A stretch of 64,000 bases of DNA from Henriciella mobilis (GCF_003576315.1 NZ_QWFZ01000003.1:434001-498000); one strand, 5' to 3'; counted from the stretch's first letter, positions 47,772 to 56,969 are shown. Notes: generated by a model from the letters alone, not told the origin. Program-made: numbers and translations.

Positions 47772-48902
47772 ATGAGCTGGCTGACCCGCGATGCTGCCCT
47801 TGCCCGTCTCGGCGTAAAGCCGCAGACGCTCTACGCCTATGTCAGCCGAGGGCTGATCAGGTCGCAGCCCGCTGAAGACGATCCGCGATCGAGCGTCTAT
47901 TCCGGGTCCGATATCGACGCCTTCCTGAAACGGCGGCGCACAGGCCGGGCGCGTAGCGCGATTGCAGAGGGCACCATCGCCTGGGGCGATCCGGTCATGC
48001 AGACCGCGATTACGACCGTGCGCGACGGCCAGCTCATCTATCGCGGAACGGACGCGGTAACGCTCGCTGAAACTGCCCCGCTGGAAGAAGCCGCCGCCCT
48101 GCTCTGGCAAGCCGATAGCCTTGATACGACCTCGACGCCGCAATCACCGGCGCGCGGCGAGACGGGCAAGGCGCGCTTGCTGTCATGGCTGGCGACCCGG
48201 GCCGCAAGGGATCTGCCGGGTCATGGCCGCAGCCCGGCCGCACTGAGACGGGACGGCGCGGTCATTCTCAATGGCGCCGCCGAAGCGATCACGCGGTCAT
48301 CCGGCCCGGACGCCTTTCACGGCCGGCTTGCAAGCTACTGGCTGGTCGGGGACGAGGCAGGCGACCTCATCCGCAGGGCGCTCGTGCTGGTGGCCGATCA
48401 CGAACTCAACCCGTCCACCTTTGCCGCGCGCGTGGCTGCCTCGACGGGCAGCTCGCTGGCCGCGGCCGCGCTGGCTGGATGCGCCACACTGACCGGCCCA
48501 AGACATGGTGAAGCGTCGGCCCGTGCGCTCGCCTATCTGAAAGCCGCGTGCCGCGACGGCCCTGAGGCGGCGCTCGGCGCAATCGCGGCGCGGGGAGAAT
48601 ATATGGCTGCTGTCGGGCACGCGCTTTATCCCGATGGCGATCCCAGGGCGCGAGCACTACTCGACTGGATGGATCTAGGGGACCCGCTCAAGGCCGCCAT
48701 CGAGGCCGCGCAAGAGGCCTCCGGCAAGCTGGCCAATGTCGACATGGCGCTCGCGGCGCTCACCCTGAAGCTTGGCCTTCCAGATGATGCGCCTTTCCTG
48801 CTGTTCGCGAGCGGCCGGATTGTCGGCTGGCTGGCGCACGCCATGGAACAGCTGACCTCGGGCCAGCTGATCCGTCCGCGCGCAACCTATACAGGTGACT
48901 AG
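47772..48902 (+). CDS. Citrate synthase-like protein with N-terminal MerR-type HTH
   Basis: A 376-aa protein. Residues 1-60 form a helix-turn-helix of MerR/excisionase type (WLTRDAALARLGVKPQTLY, then SSVYSGSDIDAFLKRR). The rest is a citrate-synthase fold with GPRHGEA, 'VGHALYPDGDPRA' and Asp retained in NVDMAL. Such fusions are known in alphaproteobacteria and may act as DNA-bound sensors. The HTH suggests control of its divergent neighbour or itself. Start at the ATG of TATATG; no ribosome site. Confidence 0.88.
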   Translation: MSWLTRDAALARLGVKPQTLYAYVSRGLIRSQPAEDDPRSSVYSGSDIDAFLKRRRTGRARSAIAEGTIAWGDPVMQTAITTVRDGQLIYRGTDAVTLAETAPLEEAAALLWQADSLDTTSTPQSPARGETGKARLLSWLATRAARDLPGHGRSPAALRRDGAVILNGAAEAITRSSGPDAFHGRLASYWLVGDEAGDLIRRALVLVADHELNPSTFAARVAASTGSSLAAAALAGCATLTGPRHGEASARALAYLKAACRDGPEAALGAIAARGEYMAAVGHALYPDGDPRARALLDWMDLGDPLKAAIEAAQEASGKLANVDMALAALTLKLGLPDDAPFLLFASGRIVGWLAHAMEQLTSGQLIRPRATYTGD

Positions 48903-50866
48903 ACGAGCGCCTCGGCGGCGGCCACGACACCGTCGGTGGTGATGCCGAACTTGTTGTATAGGTCCTTGTAAGGGGCGCTGGCACCGAAGCTGTCCATGCC
49001 GACAAAGCCGCCATCATGCCCGATCCAGCGGTCCCAGCCGAAGCGGACACCGGCCTCGACGGCCACCTTGGGCAGCTCACCACCCAGCGTCCGGCTTTGA
49101 TAGGCAGCATCCTGGGCTTCGAACAGCTCCATGCAGGGCATGGAGACGACGCGCGCACCGATCCCCTTGGCTTCAAGCGCGGCTTGCGCTTCGACGGCGA
49201 TGCCGACTTCCGATCCGGTTGCGATCAGCACGACTTTCTCGTCGCCCTTCGCCGGTGAGAGGACATAGCCCCCGCGGGCCGAGAGGTTCTCTTCGACATG
49301 CTCGGTCCGCACGCTGGCAACACCTTGGCGCGTCAGTGCGATGGTCGACGGGCCGGTCTGGTTCTTCAGCGCCAGTTCCCAGCATTCCGCCGTCTCGACA
49401 CCGTCCGCCGGGCGGAAGACCAGCATGTTCGGCATCGCGCGCAGGCTTGCGACCTGCTCGACCGGCTGGTGGGTCGGGCCATCCTCGCCGAGGCCGATGG
49501 AGTCATGGGTCATGACATGCACGACCTGCGCGCCCATCAGCGCGCCGAGCCGGATGGCCGCGCGGGAATAGTCCGCGAAGACAAGGAAGGTGCCGGAATA
49601 GGGGATGATCCCCTTGTGCAGCGACATGCCGTTCATCGCGGCCGCCATGCCATGTTCGCGAACGCCATAATGGATGTAGCGTCCGCCCCAGTTCGCCGGT
49701 GTCATCGGCTCAGTGGCTTTTGTCTTGGTGTTGTTCGAACCGGTGAGGTCCGCCGAACCGCCGACCATTTCCGGGACAGCCTTGGTCAGCTCTTCCAGCA
49801 CAGCGCCGGACCATTGCCGGGTCGCCTTGCTCTCGCCGCCTTCGACAACCGCTTTCTTGTGCGCGCGCACGACGGCGGAGATGTCACCGATCTCGCCGGC
49901 AATCGCCTTCTCAAACGCGGCCTTGTCCTTGGACGCGGCAAGCCGGGACGACCACTCGGCATGCAGCGGCTGGGCGTGCGCCCCTTCGCGCTTCCAGGCA
50001 TGCTCGATGTCTTCCGGAATCTCGAAGGGCGGATGGTCCCAGCCGATATTCTTGCGAATACCAGCCACTTCATCGGCGCCGTACGGGCCGCCATGCGCCT
50101 TGCCCGTGCCGGCAAGGGTCGGCGCGCCATAGCCGATGATCGTCTTGCACGCGACCATGACCGGCTTGTCCTGCTTCTGCGCCCATTCCAGCGCTTCGTA
50201 GATCTCTTCGGTGTTGTGGCCGTCAATCTTCTTCGTCGCCCAGCCAGCCGCTTCGAAGCGCTTGCACTGGTCGGTATTGTCGGAAAGGTCGGTCGAGCCG
50301 TCGATGGTGACCGCGTTGTCGTCGAACAGCACGATCAGCTTGTTGAGCTTCATATGCCCGGCGAGCGTGATCGCTTCCTGGCTGACGCCCTCCATGAGGC
50401 AGCCATCGCCCGCGACGACCCAGGTCTTGTGATCAACGAGATCGTCCCCGAAGCGCGCATTCAGGTGGCGTTCGGCAATCGCCATGCCGACGGCCGTCGC
50501 TATGCCTTGCCCGAGCGGTCCGGTCGTCGTCTCGACACCGGGAGTCACGAAGTTCTCAGGGTGGCCGGGCGTCTTGCTCCCGAGCTGGCGGAAATTGCGA
50601 ATGTCGTCGCGGCTGACGCTTTCATAGCCTGTCAGGTGCAGCAGCGAATAGATCAGCATCGAGCCATGGCCAGCCGACAGGACGAACCGGTCGCGGTCTG
50701 GCCAGGCTGGATCGGCCGGGTCATGCTTCAGGTAATGCGTCCATAGGATGGTAGCGATATCAGCCATGCCCAGCGGTAGACCGACATGTCCTGATTCGGC
50801 CTGTTCGACCGCGTCCATGGAAAGAGCTCGGATGGCGTTCGCCATGTCCTTGTGTTCGACTGACAT
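48899..50866 (-). CDS. tkt: Transketolase
   Basis: A 655-aa thiamine-diphosphate enzyme of the pentose phosphate pathway. The thiamine motif starts at GDGCLMEGVSQEA and ends 'LFDDNAVTIDGS'; the C-terminal domain has 'IATGSEVGIAVEAQ'. ATG 50866 is preferred because the ribosome site GGGGA abuts the ATG at 50872. Its TAG shares CTAG with the divergent citrate-synthase-like gene stop. Confidence 0.97.
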   Translation of the reverse strand: MSVEHKDMANAIRALSMDAVEQAESGHVGLPLGMADIATILWTHYLKHDPADPAWPDRDRFVLSAGHGSMLIYSLLHLTGYESVSRDDIRNFRQLGSKTPGHPENFVTPGVETTTGPLGQGIATAVGMAIAERHLNARFGDDLVDHKTWVVAGDGCLMEGVSQEAITLAGHMKLNKLIVLFDDNAVTIDGSTDLSDNTDQCKRFEAAGWATKKIDGHNTEEIYEALEWAQKQDKPVMVACKTIIGYGAPTLAGTGKAHGGPYGADEVAGIRKNIGWDHPPFEIPEDIEHAWKREGAHAQPLHAEWSSRLAASKDKAAFEKAIAGEIGDISAVVRAHKKAVVEGGESKATRQWSGAVLEELTKAVPEMVGGSADLTGSNNTKTKATEPMTPANWGGRYIHYGVREHGMAAAMNGMSLHKGIIPYSGTFLVFADYSRAAIRLGALMGAQVVHVMTHDSIGLGEDGPTHQPVEQVASLRAMPNMLVFRPADGVETAECWELALKNQTGPSTIALTRQGVASVRTEHVEENLSARGGYVLSPAKGDEKVVLIATGSEVGIAVEAQAALEAKGIGARVVSMPCMELFEAQDAAYQSRTLGGELPKVAVEAGVRFGWDRWIGHDGGFVGMDSFGASAPYKDLYNKFGITTDGVVAAAEALV

Positions 50867-50962
50867 GATCATTCCCCGTTGTTTGTTTCGCTTTGGACGG
50901 GTGCAGGCTTTGCTGTCAACCTGCTTGGCGATTTGGCCTGCATCCTGCTATCGGAAAATGTC

Positions 50963-51238
50963 ATGGACAAAGTCAACGCTGCTGCAGATCGCCTCGATTC
51001 CGCGCTGTCCCGTTTGGAGGGCGCACTCGAAAGCCTTTTCGAGAGGGCTGGCGACCCCGGCGTTGTGCGCCGGGAGCTTGAAGCCATGGTCGCCGATCGT
51101 GCACGTCTGGCCGACGAACTGGATGCTTCGCTCGCCCGCGAACGCCAGCTGCAGGCTCTCGCCGACGAAGCCTCCGAAGCGCTCGGCGCGGCCATTGAGG
51201 AAGTGCGTGCGGCCCTGAACCGGGAAGGATCAAGCTGA
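50963..51238 (+). CDS. DUF4164-family coiled-coil protein
   Basis: A 91-aa helical protein (ADRLDSALSRLEGAL, then ELEAMVADRARLADELD) predicted as coiled coil. DUF4164 genes lie before zapA in many alphaproteobacteria, as here. Its stop overlaps the zapA start by one base (TGATG). Role likely related to division-ring assembly, but unproven. GGAAAA precedes the ATG. Confidence 0.85.
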   Translation: MDKVNAAADRLDSALSRLEGALESLFERAGDPGVVRRELEAMVADRARLADELDASLARERQLQALADEASEALGAAIEEVRAALNREGSS

Positions 51239-51543
51239 TGGCCAAGGCGGACATCACGATTCGCGGACGCGACTACTCGGTCGCCTGTGCGCCGGGACAG
51301 GAACAACGCCTGGTCGCCCTGTCGAAAAATCTCGACAAGCGTGTGCGCCAGATTGCCGAAGCGGTCGGAGACATAGGCGAAGCGCGCCTGCTTCTGGTTG
51401 CAGCGCTGTCGCTGCTCGATGAGCTGGAAGCGGCCCATCGTGGCACACCGGCAGACCTGTCGCAGCAAAAAGCGGCTTCGGCGCTGGCCGACGCGGCCGC
51501 CCGGATCGAGGCGCTCGCCGAACGCATCGAGGCCGGCCAGTGA
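51238..51543 (+). CDS. zapA: Cell division protein ZapA
   Basis: A 101-aa protein that bundles FtsZ filaments. N-terminal beta part 'ADITIRGRDYSVACAPGQEQRL' and 'LDKRVRQIAEAVGDIGEARLLLVAALSLLDEL' helix are typical. The C-terminus is a coiled coil. It overlaps both neighbours (DUF4164 by one base, the glycosyltransferase by four), so the three genes form one transcript. The 6S RNA that follows zapA in many relatives is not here. Confidence 0.94.
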   Translation: MAKADITIRGRDYSVACAPGQEQRLVALSKNLDKRVRQIAEAVGDIGEARLLLVAALSLLDELEAAHRGTPADLSQQKAASALADAAARIEALAERIEAGQ

Positions 51544-52319
51544 CGCGTCAGCGCGATCTCAGCGTCCTCATCCCCTTCTATAATGAAGCCGGAAACGTCC
51601 TTCCCCTGATCGACGAGGTTCACGCAGCCCTCGACGGGCTCGACTATGAAATCGTCTGCGTCAATGACTGTTCGGATGATTCGACCGGCGACGAACTCGC
51701 CGAAGCGCAGGCCGCCACGCCTGAGCGGATTATCGTGCGCACCCATGTCCAGCGGGCGGGCAAGTCCGCCGCCCTGATGACAGGCCTAAGGGCTGTCAGC
51801 GGCCGCTGGACGCAGCTGCTCGACGGCGACGGACAGAATGACATCGCCGACACGCGCCGCCTCTGGGACGAGATCGTCGCGCCCGGCGGGACCGGCAAGC
51901 TCGGCCTGATCGCGGGCAAGCGAAAGAGCCGCAACGATTCCGGCTTCAAGTGGCTGCAGTCTCGCGTCGCCAATGGCATTCGCCGGTTCATGCTGCGTGA
52001 CGATGCGACCGATACCGGCTGCGGCTGGAAGCTGATGCGCACCGATGCCTTCCGGGAGCTGCCCTATTTCGCCTCCATGCACCGCTTTTTGCCGGCGCTG
52101 ATGAAACGTGCAGGCTGGGAGGTCCGCGAGGAGCTGGTCAATGACCGGCGGCGCTGGCATGGCGCGTCAAAATACGGCTTCCTGGGCCGTCTCGGCGCCG
52201 GGATTTTCGACCTGTTCGGAGTCTTCTGGCTGGTGCGGCGCGGCCAGCCCGGCATTGCCGCCGAATGGGATGATCCGCGCGCAGGCGATCAGGCAAGCGA
52301 GGCGAAGAAGTCCTCATAA
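51540..52319 (+). CDS. Family 2 glycosyltransferase
   Basis: A 259-aa GT-A fold enzyme. 'LSVLIPFYNEAGNVLPLI' is the nucleotide-sugar loop, 'LLDGDGQND' the metal (DxD-like) site, and 'TGCGWKLMRTDAF' the acceptor part. It resembles dolichyl-phosphate mannosyltransferases but without the C-terminal membrane helices; its donor is unknown. The start is GTG at 51540, overlapping zapA as GTGA. Its last 31 bases overlap the convergent deaminase gene. Confidence 0.88.
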   Translation: MTRQRDLSVLIPFYNEAGNVLPLIDEVHAALDGLDYEIVCVNDCSDDSTGDELAEAQAATPERIIVRTHVQRAGKSAALMTGLRAVSGRWTQLLDGDGQNDIADTRRLWDEIVAPGGTGKLGLIAGKRKSRNDSGFKWLQSRVANGIRRFMLRDDATDTGCGWKLMRTDAFRELPYFASMHRFLPALMKRAGWEVREELVNDRRRWHGASKYGFLGRLGAGIFDLFGVFWLVRRGQPGIAAEWDDPRAGDQASEAKKSS

Positions 52320-52732
52320 AGAGCGGCCGCTTCGGCTTCGCAAAGGCCCGTTTCGACGCTGATTCCGGCCGCCTCGATCGCGGCCTTGCCGCCGGAGCCC
52401 TTGGGGTGCTTGTCCATCACCGCAATCACGACGCGCGACACGCCTGCCTCGATCAGGCGCTTCGAGCACGCCGATTCGCCATTGGTGCGTTCACGGCAGG
52501 GCTCGAGCGTGACATAGGCGATCGCGCCCTTGGCACCGCGGCCCTGCAGCGGGCCGAGCGCCATCTCTTCGGCATGCGGGCGCCCGCCATCCGCGGTGGC
52601 GCCTTCCGATATCCTGCGGCCATCGGGCCCGACAATGACACAGCCGACGGAAGGGTTCTGGCCGGTCCGGCCATGTTGTGCACGCGCCAGCTCGATCGCC
52701 CGTCGCATATGCCCTTCATCCTGTGTCTTCAT
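52289..52732 (-). CDS. RibD-like deaminase domain protein (stand-alone)
   Basis: A 147-aa zinc deaminase with HAE (GRPHAEEMA) and 'TLEPCRERTNGESAC' motifs as in the deaminase half of RibD. It lacks the reductase half, so it is shorter than bifunctional RibD (about 360 aa). It may deaminate a pyrimidine or be a RibD paralogue. Its start overlaps the purU stop by four bases. Its 3' end overlaps the glycosyltransferase gene by 31 bases. Confidence 0.85.
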   Translation of the reverse strand: MKTQDEGHMRRAIELARAQHGRTGQNPSVGCVIVGPDGRRISEGATADGGRPHAEEMALGPLQGRGAKGAIAYVTLEPCRERTNGESACSKRLIEAGVSRVVIAVMDKHPKGSGGKAAIEAAGISVETGLCEAEAAALYEDFFASLA

Positions 52733-53583
52733 TCGAACACCACCGTTCTTATGCCATTCAGAAACACTCGGCCTTCCGCGTGTGCCGTAACAGCACGCGA
52801 AAGGACACGCGCCTCGATGTCGCGGCCAATCTCCGCCATGCGCTGCGGCGTGAGACGATGATCCACGGGCGAGACATCCTGCGCAATGATCGGACCTTCA
52901 TCGAGGTCGGCTGTGACGTAATGTGCTGAAGCGCCGATCAGCTTGACCCCGCGCTTGTGCGCTTGGTGGTAGGGTTTGGCGCCCTTGAAGCTCGGAAGGA
53001 AGGAATGATGAATATTGATGCACCGGCCTTCCAGCTCCCGGCACAGGCCATCCGAAAGCACCTGCATGTAGCGCGCAAGCACAACGAAATCGCTTTGCGT
53101 CTCTCTGATCAGCTGGCGCAGCCTGTCCTCGGCCTCCAGCTTTGTGTCCCGTGTGACCGGCACATAGTGGTAGGGCAGCTCATGGCGCTCAGCCAGCCAG
53201 CGGCCATCCTCATGATTGGATACGATCGCCGTGATCTCCGCGCCGAGCTGGCCGCGCCGGTGGCGATAGAGCAGGTCGTTCAGGCAGTGATCGCCCTTCG
53301 ACACCATGATCAGTGCACGCGGCCGGTCCGCCTTGCGGCGCAGCGACCAGGTCATGGAGCGCTTCTCGGCCAGCGCATTGAATCCGGCCTCGAAGGTCGC
53401 ACGGTCGAAGCCATCCGGCGATTCGAACTCCACCCAGATAAAGAAGCGGGCGGTGTCGCTGTCGCCGAAATCCTGGCTCTCGATCACGTTCAGGCCGGCG
53501 CGTGCGATATAGCCCGCGACATCGGCGAGAATGCCGATCGCGTCGGGCGCAGCCGCGCGCAGGATGTAGCGTGAATTCGGCAA
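52729..53583 (-). CDS. purU: Formyltetrahydrofolate deformylase
   Basis: A 284-aa enzyme splitting 10-formyl-THF to THF and formate. It has an N-terminal ACT domain ('APDAIGILADVAGYIARAG') and a formyltransferase-like domain with 'RYMQVLSDGLC', 'NIHHSFLPSFKG' and 'GASAHYVTADLDEGPII'. The TTG at 53583, 13 bases after the gpmA stop and behind GAGGA, gives the normal length (E. coli 280 aa); a start at 53637 would overlap gpmA by 41 bases. Confidence 0.95.
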   Translation of the reverse strand: MPNSRYILRAAAPDAIGILADVAGYIARAGLNVIESQDFGDSDTARFFIWVEFESPDGFDRATFEAGFNALAEKRSMTWSLRRKADRPRALIMVSKGDHCLNDLLYRHRRGQLGAEITAIVSNHEDGRWLAERHELPYHYVPVTRDTKLEAEDRLRQLIRETQSDFVVLARYMQVLSDGLCRELEGRCINIHHSFLPSFKGAKPYHQAHKRGVKLIGASAHYVTADLDEGPIIAQDVSPVDHRLTPQRMAEIGRDIEARVLSRAVTAHAEGRVFLNGIRTVVFE

Positions 53584-53596
53584 GACCTGTTCGTCC

Positions 53597-54313
53597 TCAG
53601 CCCGGAATGGCTGGCAGCTCGGTCGCCCGCGAGGCATCGAGGTAGCGCGCGCTGATCGGCTTCAGATTGTCATCGAGCTCGATCAGGAGCGGGTTGCCGG
53701 TCGGGATCTCAACGCCAGTGATCGTCTCATCAGGGACCTCGAACAGATGTTTGACCAGCGCGCGCAGCGAATTGCCGTGGGCCGCGATCACCGTATCGGT
53801 GCCCGATTTCAGGACGGGTGCGATCGATTCGTGCCAGAATGGCAGGACGCGCTCGAGGGTGAGCTTAAGGCTTTCAGTGTCCGGCACATCGACCCCGTCA
53901 TAACGCGGGTCACCGGACAGATCATACTTCGAGCCCTTCTCCAGCGGCGGCGGCGGGGTGTCATAGGAGCGGCGCCAGATATGGACCTGTTCATCGCCAT
54001 GCTTCTCGGCGGTCTCTTTCTTGTCGAGGCCCGTCAGCCCGCCATAGTGACGCTCATTCAGGCGCCAGTTCTTTTCGACCGGAAGCCAGACCAGGCCCAT
54101 TTCCGTCAGTGCCAGCCAGAGCGTGCGGATCGCGCGGGTCTGGACACTGGAAAAGGCCTGACGCGGCGCAAATCCGGCCTCGCGCAGCAGCTCTCCCGCA
54201 TGCCGGGCTTCGGCTTCGCCCTTCTCGGTCAGGTCTGCATCCCACCAGCCGGTGAAGCGGTTCTCAAGGTTCCACTGGCTCTGGCCATGGCGGATCAAGG
54301 CAAGCGTTGGCAT
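53597..54313 (-). CDS. gpmA: 2,3-bisphosphoglycerate-dependent phosphoglycerate mutase
   Basis: A 238-aa mutase of glycolysis. Phospho-histidine loop [10 protein letters not shown], '[13 protein letters not shown]' and '[14 protein letters not shown]' are the family's sites. It is the cofactor-dependent type, not the manganese type. First gene of gpmA-purU-deaminase on the minus strand. Confidence 0.97.
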   Translation of the reverse strand: MPTLALIRHGQSQWNLENRFTGWWDADLTEKGEAEARHAGELLREAGFAPRQAFSSVQTRAIRTLWLALTEMGLVWLPVEKNWRLNERHYGGLTGLDKKETAEKHGDEQVHIWRRSYDTPPPPLEKGSKYDLSGDPRYDGVDVPDTESLKLTLERVLPFWHESIAPVLKSGTDTVIAAHGNSLRALVKHLFEVPDETITGVEIPTGNPLLIELDDNLKPISARYLDASRATELPAIPG

Positions 54314-54439
54314 CGGTCTTCCTGTCTCAAATTCTGCAAGTTGCCGCCGTTTAGAGCATGATCATGCCGAATCCAAGCGACTGGCGCCCATGCAAAGCAA
54401 GAAACGTGCGGCTTGCTCGCCAGATACCCGGCGCATCCA

Positions 54440-54937
54440 TTAGGCTGCACTCGCCTCGACAAACTGGCGATACATGCTCTCATGCGCGCTCGACGGGCCT
54501 TGCTGGGCAAGGATAAGATCGGGCGCCTCGTCGAGCTTGATCAGGAAATCGAGCAGGTGCTGGGCCGCCTCTGTCGGATCGCCATGGCGGCGGGAGGCTT
54601 CGATGCTGGTCTCAACCGAACGGATGAGGTTCACCGGCTCGTCGGGGCTGGCTGGCACGCCCCCGAAGTCCGGCATATGCGACTGAAACTCCGCGCCGCG
54701 CGCCCGCAGGAGCATCATGTCCATACTGAAGGGATAAACGGCTTCCGTGAGCTGATCGGCAAGCTTGTCGATGTCTCGCGGCGTGATGTTCTGAAGGTCG
54801 TAATTCTCGAGGATTTCGCCAAATTTTCCGGTCGCGGCCTTGCCGAAATCCTGCTCGCTGATCCCGGCCGTGTGCACGGGCTGATTTGGTTGCGCCGCGA
54901 TCGAGGCGACAATCGAGGAGGTATTTGTAACTTGCAT
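54440..54937 (-). CDS. Hypothetical protein, 165 aa
   Basis: A soluble protein starting MQVTNTSSIVASIAAQ, rich in polar residues at the N-terminus and helical in its second half (EPVNLIRSVETSIEASRRHG, then TEAAQHLLDFLIKLDEAP). I do not recognise a family. The N-terminal 25 residues could be disordered. Start at 54937 chosen over 55063, which would add 42 Arg-rich residues. It stands alone between gpmA and the AGE-family gene. Confidence 0.6.
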   Translation of the reverse strand: MQVTNTSSIVASIAAQPNQPVHTAGISEQDFGKAATGKFGEILENYDLQNITPRDIDKLADQLTEAVYPFSMDMMLLRARGAEFQSHMPDFGGVPASPDEPVNLIRSVETSIEASRRHGDPTEAAQHLLDFLIKLDEAPDLILAQQGPSSAHESMYRQFVEASAA

Positions 54938-55105
54938 GGCAATCCTAGCACTGCAGTTGATGTCCGCCGAATCTTGCCGCCTGAACTTAAAAAACCGTAA
55001 GCCGGAAGGCGTACCGCGCTTCCCTGGCAGTCCCGCGCCACGGGAAACTGTGCAGCCCTTCACCAGAATCCGGCAATCGCAGTATTCACTACAGCTTTGC
55101 GAAAT

Positions 55106-56245
55106 CTAGACGCCGGTGACCCGGATCAGTTCATCGAAGGCCAGGACGACGTGATAGCCGGTCGAGGCGGGCATGGATTCAGTTGCGACATGGCCGTCTT
55201 CATCGAATTTGTCGATCCACCCGCCTTCGGGCGTCAGATACTCGTCCATCAGGACGTCGAAACACTGGACGGCCCGGCGGTCATGCGCCTCATCATCGCG
55301 GTCGAGCTCCAGCATGGCGAGGTGAGCTTTCAGCGCCTCGGTCTGCATCCAGGTGCGCCGCGAATGATCACATACGGAACCGTCACGCTTCGCACCCGTG
55401 AAGGCGCGTCCTTCCTCATCGAGCGTCCGAAGACCGAAATCGTAGAGATGAACCATGGCCGGGTTGAGGTCCTCCCCGGTCAACGCCGCATGCCGCTGCA
55501 AAAGCCAGACCCATTCGAACTGGTGCCCGGGCTCAACGACATCATGCGCCTCACCCGTTTCAGCAGACCAGTCCGGGCGGAAATATTCGCCCAGCGTGTG
55601 GGTGTCCGGATCGAGCATTTTCGAGGCAAACAGGTCGACGATCGCACCGGCGCGCTTCAGGTGGGCGCCCTCCGGCTCGGCGGCGTGCAGCGCGTGACAG
55701 GCCTCCAGCAGGTGCATGTGCGGATTCTGCAGGCGCTGGCTGCCGCGCGGCAGCATCTCGGCGTAGCCGCCATGCGCCGTATCAGCCAGCATCGTATCGA
55801 CCGATTTCAGGATGGCGTGCGCCGCTGGCAGGGCTGCCTCCTGTCCGCGGCGGGCGGCGTTGGCGAGCGCATACAGTACGAAAGCGGTGTCGTAGAGGTC
55901 GGCGCGCGCATCGGTCAGGCCCGACCCGTCCGTCGCCAGGATGCGCCCGGCCAGGCCATCGGAGCGCAGGCACGCACCCTTCAGCGCGTTCACGCCCATC
56001 TGCACCAGCCGTTCGGCGCGGTCGCGGTCCCAGCCATAATCCTGGGCCAGGCAGAAGAGATAGGTCTGGCGTGCCTGGACGCGTACCCGGGTCGAGTCGG
56101 CCTCGACAGGTCGGTGCGTCATGTCCAGGGCTTCGCGGAAGAGGCCGTGGCCGGCCGAGCCTTCCTTGCCCCAAAGCGGAAAGCAGGACTCGATCATCCA
56201 GTCACGGGCTTCTCTGGCCCGGCGCTTCAGCGCAGATGATGTCAT
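55106..56245 (-). CDS. AGE-family epimerase/isomerase (mannose-6-phosphate isomerase-like)
   Basis: A 379-aa (alpha/alpha)6-barrel enzyme. 'NPHMHLLEACHAL', 'EPGHQFEWVWLL' and 'RRTWMQTEALKAHL' carry the catalytic histidines of N-acylglucosamine 2-epimerases and mannose/glucose isomerases. It may interconvert mannose and fructose (or their phosphates). TGAGGGGAATCG precedes the ATG at 56245. No sugar operon is nearby. Confidence 0.92.
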   Translation of the reverse strand: MTSSALKRRAREARDWMIESCFPLWGKEGSAGHGLFREALDMTHRPVEADSTRVRVQARQTYLFCLAQDYGWDRDRAERLVQMGVNALKGACLRSDGLAGRILATDGSGLTDARADLYDTAFVLYALANAARRGQEAALPAAHAILKSVDTMLADTAHGGYAEMLPRGSQRLQNPHMHLLEACHALHAAEPEGAHLKRAGAIVDLFASKMLDPDTHTLGEYFRPDWSAETGEAHDVVEPGHQFEWVWLLQRHAALTGEDLNPAMVHLYDFGLRTLDEEGRAFTGAKRDGSVCDHSRRTWMQTEALKAHLAMLELDRDDEAHDRRAVQCFDVLMDEYLTPEGGWIDKFDEDGHVATESMPASTGYHVVLAFDELIRVTGV

Positions 56246-56366
56246 TCGCGATTCCCCTCACATTTCATGGGTTTTCGGCTCGCCTCTTGGTGCCGCCATT
56301 GCTATCAAGCCGTCAACATTGTTTCACCCACGACCGCCCTCGCAAAGCCGGGACCACACCGAACGC

Positions 56367-56969
56367 ATGTCTGACAGGGTCTTTTTCATCGCAGCCTTCA
56401 TGGTCGCCGTCTTCATGGTTGTCCTTGGCCTGGCGCCCGGGCTTGGCGAGGATCCGAGCGGACCGGTCAGCGGTGGCGGGACGGACTATTCACGCATTGA
56501 AGTGTCTGGGCCGCAGCTCAGCCGCATTGTCGCCGGCGGCGATGTCGACATCGACCTGATGCGCGCAGACGGACGCGATGTCGTCAGGATCGGAGCGCTG
56601 GCCGATACGCTGAGCGAAGATCCGCTGCAGGGCCCGCATTTCGTCCTCGCGCCGGATCTCGAAGTCGCCTTCGCCGGCCGTCCCGTCCGCGTGACCGTGA
56701 CCGCCCGGGCCGCAGACAAGTATGGCGCCTCCGAGATGCGCCTGCATTACTGGGCCGGCAGCGGCGAAGGCTCCGGTTGGCAGACCTTCAACCTGACCCG
56801 TACCCTGCAGGACTATTCCTTCGTCTACGAACCACCCGCCCGCAATCAGGGCACCGACCCGGGCTACGATTATATCGCCATTCGTCCGGTCGTGCCCGAA
56901 AAGGAGCGCGCCCTCTTCGTGTCGGCTGTCACGCTGCAGCCGCTTGAGCCAGGCGCGAATTCAGAATGA
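56367..56969 (+). CDS. Hypothetical membrane-anchored protein, 200 aa
   Basis: A signal-anchor (VFFIAAFMVAVFMVVLGLAPG) is followed by a beta-rich exported domain of about 160 residues (SEMRLHYWAGSGEGSGWQTF, then DYIAIRPVVPEK) that resembles a jelly-roll carbohydrate-binding module, though this is inference. No family recognised. Its stop overlaps the next gene's start as ATGA, so the pair is coupled. The start is ATG 56367, with a weak ribosome site. Confidence 0.7.
   Translation: MSDRVFFIAAFMVAVFMVVLGLAPGLGEDPSGPVSGGGTDYSRIEVSGPQLSRIVAGGDVDIDLMRADGRDVVRIGALADTLSEDPLQGPHFVLAPDLEVAFAGRPVRVTVTARAADKYGASEMRLHYWAGSGEGSGWQTFNLTRTLQDYSFVYEPPARNQGTDPGYDYIAIRPVVPEKERALFVSAVTLQPLEPGANSE

Noticed and set aside
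54356-54367. Palindrome GCATGATCATGC preceded by TTTAGA
   Set aside because: It resembles the start of a repeat common in Rhizobiales, but the match stops after about 14 bases and no second copy is in the window.
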